Origin: Spinacia oleracea
Taxonomy: Eukaryota > Streptophyta > Magnoliopsida > Caryophyllales > Amaranthaceae
Length of the DNA stretch: 64,000 bases
Direction of reading: 5' to 3'
Assembly: GCF_020520425.1 (NCBI RefSeq)
Contig: NC_079490.1
Coordinates: forward strand, 6,510,001-6,574,000
The first letter of the stretch is position 1; every line of letters begins with the position of its first letter. The translations under genes and the position numbers were made by a program. The notes below the pieces were generated by a model. The model had not been told where the DNA came from. It saw nothing but the letters and a program-made list of their open reading frames with translations, and made no database searches. Of this stretch, positions 10,159-22,270 are shown one piece after another.

Positions 10159-12931
10159 TATAATCCCCCGTAATTTTATACATTTTGTTTATATATTTTA
10201 ACGTATATTAATATATTTAAATATAATTTGCAGATTTTAGAAATGAATATGTAATTAAAATATAATTATTTTATTTCATTTGGAATACTTTTAATGATTT
10301 ACGAAATCAAAATGTATTTTCGAATTGTACGTTAAAACGATTTCGAATTACGAAACCACATTCTATTGAAATTAGAAAACAAGTACTAAATATTTGGATT
10401 CACCTAAATTCCTACTCCTAGCCCAATTGGGCATAGCCCAAACCAATAAACCCAACAAATACTCCTTTCTCTCCTCTACTCTTACGTGAAACCAAAAGAA
10501 GAAAAAAAAAAAGAGAAACCCTCATTCTTCAATTCACGCACAACTCAGCCATCTCTCCTGCCTCTCCTCCACGCCGTCGCCCTCGCTGTTGCCCAGCCAC
10601 CGGACCACCACCGCTCCCGCCGGTAAGCCCTGTCCTCTCCTCATCCTCTTTCGATTCTCCCCTTCCCCTCTGTTTGTTTTCGAGCTTCCCTTAATCCTTG
10701 CGTTTTCGCAGCAACCCCGTTCGCGCAGCACCCCGCACGCAACCCCGTTCGCACAGCAGCCACCGCACGCAACCACCGTGCCCAGCCCTTGCCGCGAACC
10801 ACCACCGTCCGCTGGTCAACCCTCTCTCCTCCTTATTGAATTGGTTACTTTCTTAAACCCTAAGTAACTAATTATTTTAAATTAAAATTTGTAATTTAGA
10901 TTATGTTCTTAAATAAAATTTATAATTTTTATGGTGAATATGATTTTCAGATTTGATGTTGAGATTAAAAACGAATTAATTTTCAGTTTTGAGTAATTAA
11001 AATTAAGTTAGGGCTTTATCATGATTTATTAATTTGAATTATGTTTTCTTGAATTAAAGTTATGGGTTTTGTGATTTAAATTATAAATTTAAGATTATAT
11101 GAATTTTATAATAAAGTTATTAATTTTCAGATTATCTAATTACATTGAAATATTGGTTTTTGATTGTTTAAAGTATGAAATTCAAGGTTTTTATAATTAT
11201 TAATCATGGTAGGTTGAGTATGGATTATTGAATTGGTTGTTTTGGGATACTGGGAACGTAGATTGACCTTGGTGAAGCTTTTAAATGAATTTATATTGCT
11301 GAAAATTTAAAGTACGATGTTTGCAAAAAGTTTTCAACGAATTTCAATCACTAGTTCAATAACTATGATGCTAGGAAAGCAAATGTTTAAGTTTTGATAT
11401 TGGGGAAAGTTCTAAATATGTTTAGGATGCATTTAGAATGCTTTATTATGGTTGCCAATGATTAGAAATTGATTGAGATTACTTGTTGGTTGTTTAGGCG
11501 GAGAATTCTCTTTAGGCGACTTTTGTAAGTGTTAAAGTGGCCTATCAGTTTGTTTACACAAGGTACGTACATACCTGTGTGCTTGGAATGTGTGCTAATT
11601 GTTGAAACCATGTTGAATCTTGTTGTTGAACTTGGTTATGTTGATATTATTGTTGAACTTGGTGATGTTGATATTATGGACGAACTGGGTTATATCGAAT
11701 GTGCATGTTTAATACTGTTGGACAAACTTATTGAACTTATTTTGCACTATAAGAACTGTAACATGTTAGTATGGATGTTTGATACAAACATGTTGGTTGG
11801 GAACACTAGATTATTCTATATGATTGGGTTGGATCGATTGGTTGTTGTTCCCTTTCTATCTTTTCACTACTTTATAAGGGCGGAGGACCTTGTTTAGTAA
11901 GTTGAAACTTTATGCCCATATACAGGGTTGCTCATGGTTAAAGGAAAGGTTGGTTAAGTTGGAATGAGTCTGGATTGATGCTTTTATGATCACTTACTTA
12001 ATTCCAAGATAAAAACAGTTGTGAACAAATGTGAATTGTCTGTCTTATGTAATGGTTGAGTCATAACGGAATCTCAATTTATAAATCATGTAAAGTGAAA
12101 CTGAATAGCAATAGCTTTAGACTGTGCACGTCTGAAGTGACGGACAAACAGGAGTTGGGGTTCATGGTGGTAGCTCATGGCCTTTTCTGGGACCGGATTG
12201 ATCACCGTGTCCTATTTTTATTTAAACGTTCCTCGATATCGCAGGTCACTGAGGTTACGGAGTCGCGCCCGTACCTCGTCTTCCTTAGTGAAGACTTCTG
12301 GATGGTCAACTCGGTCCATTGTCTATTTCAACTAAAATAATATTATTGCTAAAAGTCTAGCCTAGTCTAGTCTGGTCAAGTATGGTCGTCAAACTATCAT
12401 GTTTTGTCTGCCCTTGTTTGTGTTCATTAGTATCATGTTAGGGTTGTTCGTTTAATAGAATCATGTTAGGATTATTATTGATTTAGTATGTAGTACTCAG
12501 GTTTGCTGATTACGTGCTTTTGCTTGTGCATGTTGATCATGGCTATGCCTTATTGATCCTGTGATGACCCAATCTTTGGTGAGCAGTCTCTAAGGATCAA
12601 TAAGCATTGTCCATCTACAGGTTTGAAGATGATGCATCATTGGGATCGGGATTAGAGAGCTTGTAGTTCTATTCGTTTAATTAAGTGATTTAATTTGTTA
12701 ACTTGGATTTGAAATTTGTCGTACTATTCGTATTTCCTTAATTCGGTTAATTGGTTTGGACCTAATATGTAATAGATTATTTATGAACCTAAAAGTTAGT
12801 TTTATGTTTTCCGCTGCAAAATTCTGAATAAGCCGTTACGTTTTCACACGGGCGATAATACTCTGATAATTCTCTATAGTTATATTTATAAAAGGGTTAT
12901 TTTAGAAAACGGGAATTGTCGGGGTGTTACA
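10159..12931 (+). repeat. Gypsy-1 5' LTR
   Basis: 2773 bp. It begins TATAATCCCCCG (the canonical TG is changed to TA here; the other LTR keeps TGTAATCC) and ends GGGGTGTTACA. By eye it differs from the 3' LTR at only about ten positions. Open frames at 10589, 11529 and 12056 recur in the other LTR and do not look like proteins. Confidence 0.93.
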
Positions 12932-12933
12932 AA

Positions 12934-12947
12934 GTGGTATCTAGAAG
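12934..12947 (+). promoter_or_regulatory. Gypsy-1 primer-binding site
   Basis: TGGTATCTAGAAGC starts two bases after the LTR end. It matches the initiator-Met tRNA site TGGTATCAGAGC in its first seven bases and is altered after that. Confidence 0.7.
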
Positions 12948-14651
12948 CTTATGGTTTTACTTCAATGATTTTAGGCGCCTAAACTAGCTATTTTCCTAAA
13001 ACGAATTTCCTCTTCTACGTATTACATCATTCAAAAATGCGTACTTTTTTTTTGGGGGACCAAATTCATTTTATTTTGTTTGAAAGTATATTAATATTTC
13101 TTATTTAAGTTCGAAATTACCTTATTTATTCGAAACTTTTCGTTTTATGAATTAAATACGTTTTTCTTTCTTTTCGAAATTAAATTAAATATATTCAAAA
13201 AAATAAATATCTTATTCCTTAAGTATATTTATTCGTTTAATAAATATTTATTCGTTTAACAAAAAATTCTTATTATTAATTCGTTTAAAAAAAATCTTTA
13301 TTTTATTTATTCGTTTATTATTTATTCGTTTAATAAAATTATTTCTTATTAATCGTTCTTGTTTTATTCTTTAAATTCTTCAATGTTTGAACTATTATAA
13401 TTTATTATGAGAGATGGGCAATATAGGAAAGGGCATATAGGATAGAATTATATGTGCATTAGTAGTTAATTACTGCATAAGAAGTTACTTGCTATGTGCA
13501 TGTGTTAAATGTTTAAGCGTTGCATTTAAATGTGCATTAGAGAGATTGTTTGATTCCATCGAACTTATTGTGTTATCGAATTTTGATTATGATTTGGTTG
13601 GGAAGTCATTAGTGAGACCTGTAATTGTTCATTTCAGGAATAAAATATTCCTTTCCAAGTACACCAATATAGGATCTCTCGAGAAAGATCGATATAGAGA
13701 CAACTGATATTTTTGTGAGAAAGTAGTGTTTAGATGTGAATATCTTCCTATGATTCAAGAGCAACCCAATTGTACTAAGTGATCATGAGAATGAAATGGA
13801 TTATGAGTCTGACATTAATAGTTACACCAGCGATGAACGCACAATGCGTCATATATTAAGAACAGGAGACCCTGATAGGGATGAGGAAACCCTTCGTGAG
13901 TTTGACCGTGCTAGAGGGCATACTAGAGTTGATATTTATAATGTAGTGATACTAAGCTAGAGGATGACCTCAGTCTCAAAGGCTACGAAGATCCACAAGG
14001 CAGAGAAAACTAGCTTAATATTTTAATACCGAGGATGATGATGAATTTAAATACGAGCCTTTTACTCTAGAAAGCTATAAGGAATCAAAGAACAAGATTG
14101 ATAATGTTTTCCTCTAGGATTGTTTCATTATTTATTTATGTTGGGAATAATGTGGGACAAGTCGCCCAACGGTAGTTTAAATTTATTGCATAGCGCTTTT
14201 ATTTTATTTCGGGACAAGTACGTTACTATGGTTTAGAAATTGTTATTAATATACTTTGGAGGAATAAAAGTTTCTTTTGAGGATTACAAGTTTCTTTTGA
14301 GGAATTAAAGTTAAATATTTAATTATCCAAGTGGTTAATGATTTAGTTTGGGCACGCGAAGAGGAATAATTTCTTTTATTATTATTAATTGTGATGATTG
14401 AATTTGATTTGTTTTCCCTCGATCGGATGTCCTTTATGTGAATGTCGTTCACGAATGATCGAGGAGGATTATTTTGCAATGATTATTGCACCTTCGTAAA
14501 TGATTGTTGCACTTTCGTAAATGATTTTATGTGAATATTGTTTATTGAGGCGATCTCTATGGTCAAATCAAATATTGCTTGATATAGAATGACATGTAAG
14601 TAGTGTTTAGAACCTAAGATAGAGTATATTAATTTCAGGTCGTGTTATAGA
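12948..14651 (+). other. Gypsy-1 leader, AT-rich
   Basis: Non-coding or decayed. 13215-13345 has repeated TTATTCGTTTA words. At 13796-13960 a 54-residue frame with an acidic, Asp/Glu/Arg-rich product (MDYESDIN...) is open, and a similar acidic frame resumes further on (about 14000-14118). This looks like a remnant of an upstream coding segment, of unknown function. Confidence 0.5.
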
Positions 14652-17560
14652 ATGGCCAATAATAATGACTTAGTTGTTGCTATTCGCCTCTTGGCGGAAA
14701 AGCTGACCCAAGAGAGAACTGAGCGTTCTGATTCTGCTGGGAACATGTTCGAGAGACTAGCCAAAGTTAAGTCACCATACTTTAAGGGGAAAATTGATCC
14801 TACTTTTTAGAGAACTAGGTTAGAGAGTTTGAGAAATTGTTTTAGACTGTGAACTGTCCTTAGAATATGAGAGTGGGTCAAGTTGTCATGTATTTGAAAG
14901 ATGAAGCTGATTTATGGTGGAGAGAGAATAGAGTTAGGCTTAGCACTGCTGAGAGATTCAATTAGGATTCAATTGTTACTGTCTTAAGGGAAAGTTTTAC
15001 CCTACCTTTTATGAGAAAGCGAAAAGTTTAGGAATTTATAAACCTTATTATGGGGAGCATGACCATTGCCGATTACTATAGCAAATTTATAGCACTGTCG
15101 TGGTTTGCACCTGAGGTTGTAGCCACAGAGGAGCTAAAGGCTCTGAGGTTTAAGCAAGGTTTGACCGAGGAGATCCAATTAGGATTAGGTGTGGAAACCT
15201 TTACATCTTGGATATTGTGTATGGGAAAGCTGCTCATATTTATGGTTTGTAGTCTAGAAGGGACAAGAAAAATATTGTTGTTAGGGAGAAAAGAAAAGAG
15301 TAAAATGTTGGGGAAAACCAAGGGAAACCAGGGTTTCACCAATCCGGAAATTGGAGTTCGAAGCCTATAGGGTCGCAGAATAACCTAGGGAACCACAATA
15401 AGTCTTCCAATGAGAACAACAACCATAATAAGGCACCGGGTAAACTATTCTTGATGAGTCGAAATGAAGCCGAACATTCTGCAGGCGTAGTTCATGTTAC
15501 TTTTCCTATTAACTTTGTGCTAGTTGAAACGTTGTTTGATTTGGGAGTAACTCATTCTTTTGTTTTGTCATCTGTCATTAAGAGTCTGAAGTTAGTAGAT
15601 TTTGAATGATTGATTTACCTGTTATTATGCCTACTGGTGTAACCATAAGGTGTATATTATGGAAGAACTTGCCTTTGAAGATAAAAGATTGCGTTTTCCC
15701 TTCTGATTTGATAAAAGTTTAATCTGAGGGACCTGGATGTAATTCTGGGGATGGACTGGCTAAGTTTGTACAAGGCTAAGGTAGACTGTGAAATTTAGAA
15801 AGTAAGTTTAAGGAACTCTATTGAAAGGTTGAGCTCATGTAGATGTTTTGAGAAGTCCAAGAACCTTAGTTATTTCTGTAATGCAAGTGAGGAAATCGAT
15901 GAATAGAGAGTGTGAACGATTTTTCTGTAGTGTGTTAGAGGTGAGTAAAGAGGTTGGAGTTAAATTCGAGGATGTTGCCATTGTGAGTGGATTCATTGTT
16001 GTGTTTCCGAGTGAAATTGCAAGTATGTTACCAGCTAGAGCATTTGAGTTCACTATAGAGTTAAATCCTGAAACGACACCTATAAATGATCTAATTAGGA
16101 CACAATTGCAAGAGTTGTTTCGTTAAGGAGTATGTTAGACCTAGTTCATCACTGTGGGGAGCTCCTGTGTTGTTTGTTAAGGAGAAAGACAAGAGTATGG
16201 AATTATGCATCGATTTTAGGGAGCTAAACACCATCAAGAACAAGTATCCCTTGCCTAGGATAGATGACATATTAGACCAATTGAATTGGGCGAGTGTGTT
16301 CTCGAAAACTGATTTGTGTTTGAAGTACCACCAATTTAGAATAGCTGATAAGGGCCTAAGACCTCATTAGGATTCGTATTGTCATTGTGGGTTTAGAATA
16401 ATGTCTTTTAGGTTAACCAATGCACCTGCATTAATTATGGATTTGATGAATGAGATTTTCTACGAATTCCGAATTAAGTTCGTTATGATGTTATTGATGA
16501 TATCCCTATTTATGCAAGGAATGAGAAAGAGCATGACAAACACTTGAGGATTACTTGGAGACGCTTAGGAAGAATCTAGTTTTATTAAATGAAGTATACA
16601 AATCTTGAAGTCATATGTGTATAAGTGACACCGACGGAAAATGAAGGACTAAATTGATTGAGAACTATGTTACGTAAGGGAATAAATCTAAGAGATGATT
16701 TGAGTGGTTCAGGATCGTTAGAAATCATTTGTTGTCTGGAAAAGATGAAAAGAAATACATGAATTGGTGCAAGAGCTAAGAGTTAAGCCCAAAAGTTATA
16801 CACCCATGAAAAGTGTAATGAGGTTCGGTAACAAGGAAAAGTTGAACAGAAGAGGTTTTTGTGGATCATGCTAAGATTCAAGCTGTGAGTGAGTGACCTA
16901 CTCCAAAGAACGTGTCCGATATTTGAAGTTCTCTAAGCCTAGACGACTATTATAGGAAGTTGTGAAAGACTTTTTGAAGTAAGCAAAACCAATGACCAAC
17001 TTGTTGAAAAAGGAATCGAAATTCAAGTGAAGTGAGAAATGGAGGAAGCTTTCTAGATTTAGTGGTTGTCGCGTCAATTAAAACCTTATAAGGCTAACTA
17101 CCAAACCCATGACCTAGAGTTAGCTGTTATGGTGTTATCTATGAATATTTGGAGACATTACCTTTACAGGGCAGCATGTAAGATCCTTACCGAGAACAAA
17201 AGTCTGAAATTTTGGCAATAAGGTCCAGTTAAATCTTGGGGACGACATTGAAATGAGTATTTCTTTCCACCCTGCAACCGATAGACAGACTGAGATTACT
17301 AACGGAATATATGTTGAGATCCTGTGTTATTGAATTTAAGGGTAATTGAAAAGACCAACTAGAGTGATTGAACTTCTTCAACAATAGTTACTATGCAAGC
17401 TTTAAGATGGAACCTGTTGAGGCATTGTGTGGATAGAAGTGTAGAAATCCCACTTGCTATGATTTTAGTGGAAATATAGCTTTGGGGCATGATTCGTCGA
17501 AGTAGAAATATCCAAAGTTATTCCCTGGGATGAGTTACGAGGGCGTAACTCGTTTTCTTT
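14652..17560 (+). pseudogene. Gypsy-1 degenerate gag-pol
   Basis: A gag start is recognisable at 14652 (MANNNDLV), with a recognisable segment around KSPYFKGK, but the frame is closed within about 55 codons. RT relics are clear at 16167-16370 ([30 protein letters not shown]) and in another frame just after (LTNAPA). Many stops and shifts interrupt every domain; the YVDD box, the integrase core and a chromodomain cannot be read. The interior is therefore not coding-competent. Confidence 0.85.
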
Positions 17561-17845
17561 AAGGGGGTAGAATGCGATAGAAATTCGCGCTTTTTACCTA
17601 TTTTTATGGTATTTTTATGCATTTTATGCTTATTTTTAGCAACCTTTACATGTTGATGCAAAGTAAATAGGTTCTCCGCATAAGAAAAAGGTGTTCATGA
17701 GTAACACAAGCAACTTCAAGTTGGCAAAAGAGTGCACATGAGTGGCACAAGTACTCCTCTAGTAAGAATAAGTTGAAAACTCTTGAAAAATGCGTGACTT
17801 TTCGTGTCAAGTTTCGAGACGAAACTTCTTTTAAGAGGGGTAGAT
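17561..17845 (+). other. Second purine tract and foreign LTR start inside Gypsy-1, plus true polypurine tract
   Basis: Around 17557-17572 the sequence TTTAAGGGGGTAGAA is followed by TGCGATAGAAATTCGCG. That arrangement looks like a polypurine tract next to the start of a different LTR. About 260 bp later a similar tract, TTTTAAGAGGGGTAGAT (17829-17845), abuts the real Gypsy-1 3' LTR. Between them is AT-rich sequence with no gene. Confidence 0.5.
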
Positions 17846-20619
17846 TGTAATCCCCCGTAATTTTATACATTTTGTTTATATATTTTAACGTATATTAATA
17901 TATTTAAATATAATTTGCAGATTTTAGAAATGAATATGTAATTAAAATATAATTATTTTATTTCATTTGGAATACTTTTAATGATTTACGAAATCAAAAT
18001 GTATTTTCGAATTGTACGTTAAAACGATTTCGAATTACGAAACCACGTTCTATTGAAATTAGAAAATAAGTACTAAATATTTGGATTCACCTAAATTCCT
18101 ACTCCTAGCCCAATTGGGCATAGCCCAAACCAATAAACCCAACAAATACTCCTTTCTCTCCTCTACTCTTACGTGAAACCAAAAGAAGAAAAAAAAAAAA
18201 GAGAAACCCTCATTCTTCAATTCACGCACAACTCAGCCATCTCTCCTGCCTCTCCTCCACGCCGTCGCCCTCGCTGTTGCCCAGCCACCGGACCACCACC
18301 GCTCCCGCCGGTAAGCCCTGTCCTCTCCTCATCCTCTTTCGATTCTCCCCTTCCCCTCTGTTTGTTTTCGAGCTTCCCTTAATCCTTGCGTTTTCGCAGC
18401 AACCCCGTTCGCGCAGCACCACGCACGCAACCCCGTTCGCACAGCAGCCACCGCACGCAACCACCGTGCCCAGCCCTTGCCGCGAACCACCACCGTCCGC
18501 TGGTCAACCCTCTCTCCTCCTTATTGAATTGGTTACTTTCTTAAACCCTAAGTAACTAATTATTTTAAATTAAAATTTGTAATTTAGATTATGTTCTTAA
18601 ATAAAATTTATAATTTTTATGGTGAATATGATTTTCAGATTTGATGTTGAGATTAAAAACGAATTAATTTTCAGTTTTGAGTAATTAAAATTAAGTTAGG
18701 GCTTTATCATGATTTATTAATTTGAATTATGTTTTCTTGAATTAAAGTTATGGGTTTTGTGATTTAAATTATAAATTTAAGATTATATGAATTTTATAAT
18801 AAAGTTATTAATTTTCAGATTATCTAATTACATTGAAATATTGGTTTTTGATTGTTTAAAGAATGAAATTCAAGGTTTTTATAATTATTAATCATGGTAG
18901 GTTGAGTATGGATTATTGAATTGGTTGTTTTGGGATACTGGGAACGTAGATTGACCTTGGTGAAGCTTTTAAATGAATTTATATTGCTGAAAATTTAAAG
19001 TACGATGTTTGCAAAAAGTTTTCAACGAATTTCAATCACTAGTTCAATAACTATGATGCTAGGAAAGCAAATGTTTAAGTTTTGATATTGGGGAAAGTTC
19101 TAAATATGTTTAGGATGCATTTAGAATGCTTTATTATGGTTGCCAATGATTAGAAATTGATTGAGATTACTTGTTGGTTGTTTAGGCGGAGAATTCTCTT
19201 TAGGCGACTTTTGTAAGTGTTAAAGTGGCCTATCAGTTTGTTTACACAAGGTACGTACATACCTGTGTGCTTGGAATGTGTGCTAATTGTTGAAACCATG
19301 TTGAATCTTGTTGTTGAACTTGGTTATGTTGATATTATTGTTGAACTTGGTGATGTTGATATTATGGACGAACTGGGTTATATCGAATGTGCATGTTTAA
19401 TACTGTTGGACAAACTTATTGAACTTATTTTGCACTATAAGAACTGTAACATGTTAGTATGGATGTTTGATACAAACATGTTGGTTGGGAACACTAGATT
19501 ATTCTATATGATTGGGTTGGATCGATTGGTTGTTGTTCCCTTTCTATCTTTTCACTACTTTATAAGGGCGGAGGACCTTGTTTAGTAAGTTGAAACTTTA
19601 TGCCCATATACAGGGTTGCTCATGGTTAAAGGAAAGGTTGGTTAAGTTGGAATGAGTCTGGATTGATGCTTTTATGATCACTTACTTAATTCCAAGATAA
19701 AAACAGTTGTGAAATAATGTGAATGGTCTGTCTTATGTAATGGTTGAGTCATAACGGAATCTCAATTTATAAATCATGTAAAGTGAAACTGAATAGCAAT
19801 AGCTTTAGACTGTGCACGTCTGAAGTGACGGACAAACAGGAGTTGGGGTTCATGGTGGTAGCTCATGGCCTTTTCTGGGACCGGATTGATCACCGTGTCC
19901 TATTTTTATTTAAACGTTCCTCGATATCGCAGGTCACTGAGGTTACGGAGTCGCGCCCGTACCTCGTCTTCCTTAGTGAAGACTTCTGGATGGTCAACTC
20001 GGTCCATTGTCTATTTCAACTAAAATAATATTATTGCTAAAAGTCTAGCCTAGTCTAGTCTGGTCAAGTATGGTCGTCAAACTATCATGTTTTGTCTGCC
20101 CTTGTTTGTGTTCATTAGTATCATGTTAGGGTTGTTCGTTTAATAGAATCATGTTAGGATTATTATTGATTTAGTATGTAGTACTCAGGTTTGCTGATTA
20201 CGTGCTTTTGCTTGTGCATGTTGATCATGGCTATGCCTTATTGATCCTGTGATGACCCAATCTTTGTTGAGCAGTCTCTAAGGATCAATAAGCATTGTCC
20301 ATCTACAGGTTTGAAGATGATGCATCATTGGGATCGGGATTAGAGAGCTTGTAGTTCTATTCGTTTAATTAAGTGATTTAATTTGTTAACTTGGATTTGA
20401 AATTTGTCGTACTATTCGTATTTCCTTAATTCAGTTAATTGGTTTGGACCTAATATGTAATAGATTATTTATGAACCTAAAAGTTAGTTTTATGTTTTCC
20501 GCTGCAAAATTCTGAATAAGCCGTTACGTTTTCACACGGGCGATAATACTCTGATAATTCTCTATAGTTATATTTATAAAAGGGTTATTTTAGAAAACGG
20601 GAATTGTCGGGGTGTTACA
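17846..20619 (+). repeat. Gypsy-1 3' LTR
   Basis: 2774 bp, TGTAATCC to GTGTTACA, nearly identical to 10159-12931. The visible differences are single bases or one-base indels scattered over the length. Confidence 0.93.
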
Positions 20620-22270
20620 TAAAAAGAATGAACGACTCACATTAGCTAAAGAAAGGTAAAAATATAAAAGTCAGGCTTTTAGCAGTTAAAGTTAAGTTAC
20701 TAAAAGTAAAAGTTAGGTTTGATAGTCGTTTCACAATATATCAAAACACAACCCAATAGTATGTAGGCTATATGGGACTTGAACCCATACCATGTACATA
20801 AATGCACATTGCTCTACCATTTGAGCTAATAGCCTTAGTGTTCAAACATTTGCATATTGGGTAGATTGGTACAAAACTTTTCTTAACTTATAACAATTTC
20901 CATAACATTAACCTATAAAATTACAACTTTAACACAGAAAAGTACAGTGTGTGAAAATAAAAATAATGCATGACTCAAATTAGCTGAAGAAAGGTAAAAA
21001 TATAAAAGTCAGACTTTTAGCAGTTAAAGTTAAGTTATTAAAATTAAAAGTTAGGTTGAGATGACGGAAGACTGCCTTAACTTTTAGATTAATTTCCATA
21101 ACTTTAACCTATGAAACTACAACTTTAACACAGAAAAGTACAATGTGTGAAATAAAAAGAATGCACGACTCACATTAACTGAAGAAAGGTAAAAATATAA
21201 AAGTCAGGCTTTTAGCAGTTAAAGTTAGGTTATTAAAAGTAAAAGTTAGGTTTGAGATGACGGAAGACTGTCTTAACTTTTAGAACAATTTTCATAACTT
21301 TAACATACAGAACTACAACTAAATACACATAAAACTACAATGTGTACAATAAAAAGATTGACGGACTCACATTAGCGGAAGAAAGGTAGAAATATAAAAG
21401 TCAGACTTTTAGCAGTTAAAGTTAAGTTAATAAAAGTAAAAGTTAGGTTTGAGATGACGGAAGACTGCCTTAACTTTTAGAACAATTTCCATAACTTTAA
21501 CCTATGAAACTACAACTTTAACACAGAAAAGTACAATGTGTGAAATAAAAAGAATGCACGATTTACATTAGCTGAAGAAAGGTAAAAATATAAAAGTAAG
21601 ATTTTTAGCAGTTAAAGTTAAGTTATTAAAAGTAAAAGTTAGGTTTGAGATGATGGACGACTGCCTCAACTTTTAGAACAAATTCCATAACTTTAACCTA
21701 TAAAACTACAACTTTAACACAAAAAAGTACAATGTGTGAAATAAAAAGAATGCACGACTCACATTAGCTGAAGAAAGGTAAAAATATAAAAGTCAAGCTT
21801 TTAGCAGTTAAAGTTAAGTTATTAAAAGTAAAAGTTAGGTTTGATACGACGGAAGACTGTCTTAACTTTTAGAACAATTTCCATAACTTTAACCTACAGA
21901 ACCACAACTTTAACTATTGCATGATTCACATTAGCCGAAGAAAGGGAGAAGTATAAAAGTCAGACTTTTAGCGGTTAAAGTTAAGTTAATAAAAGTAAAA
22001 GTTAGGTTTGAGATGAAAAAGATTGTCTTAACGTTTAGAACAATTTCCATAACTTTAACCTACAAAACTACAACTTTAACACAGAAAACTACAATGTGTG
22101 CAATAAAAAGATTGGATGACTCACATTAGCTGGAAAAAGGTAGAAATATAAAAGTCAGACTTTTAATCGTTAAAGTTAAGTTATTAAAAGTAAAAGTTAG
22201 GCTTGGTACGACGGAAGAATATCTTAACTTTTAGAATAATTTCCATAACTTCAACCTACATAACCACAAT
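20620..22270. repeat. Tandem array of about 190-bp units
   Basis: Units begin near AAAAAGAATGCACGACTCAC at about 20623, 20957, 21156, 21347, 21544, 21740, 21918 and 22106. Each contains ATTAGCTGAAGAAAGG, GTCAGGCTTTTAGCAG, AAAAGTTAGGTTTGAGATGA and CATAACTTTAACCTA. Spacing is 178-198 bp except for the first interval (about 335 bp), which carries extra sequence including the tRNA-like segment. Units differ by substitutions and small indels, so the array is not very recent. No protein is encoded. Confidence 0.88.
20764..20835 (-). tRNA. tRNA-like sequence, probable pseudogene
   Basis: On the minus strand the segment folds as a cloverleaf. It has a perfect 7-bp acceptor stem (AGGCTAT with ATAGCCT), a D arm GCTC/GAGC with GGTA in its loop, and a T arm ATGGG-TTCAAGT-CCCAT. 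The A-box (TAGCTCAAATGGTAGAGC) and B-box (GGGTTCAAGTCCC) promoter elements are present. The anticodon arm is abnormal: ATGTG/TACAT would leave an eight-base loop, and no standard U33-anticodon-purine pattern can be read. I therefore cannot assign an amino acid. The D arm resembles organellar tRNA-Ile, but the rest does not. A tRNA pseudogene or tRNA-derived repeat is most likely. Confidence 0.5.

Larger units (their letters stand above)
10159..20619 (+). mobile_element. Gypsy-1, Ty3-gypsy (chromovirus Tekay/Del-like) with decayed interior
   Basis: Two 2.77-kb LTRs in direct orientation (10159-12931 and 17846-20619) flank 4.9 kb. The interior starts with a primer-binding site and ends with a purine-rich tract. 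It contains relics of gag and RT full of stops and shifts. The long LTR, the PBS position two bases after TTACA and the RT style fit the Del/Tekay chromoviruses. The flanking pentamers ccaaa and taaaa do not match, so no clear target-site duplication exists. It is embedded in, and younger than, the LINE fragment on its left. Confidence 0.9.

Noticed and set aside
10534..12340. Open frames of 80-122 codons in the Gypsy-1 LTRs
   Set aside because: They occur in both LTRs only because the LTRs are copies; composition and start context do not suggest proteins.
20764..20835. Functional chloroplast-type tRNA-Ile
   Set aside because: Only the D arm resembles it; the anticodon arm and T arm differ, and no intron structure is present.
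20620..22270. CRISPR-like array
   Set aside because: Units of about 190 bp repeat in full with no unique spacers, and the sequence is plant nuclear DNA.
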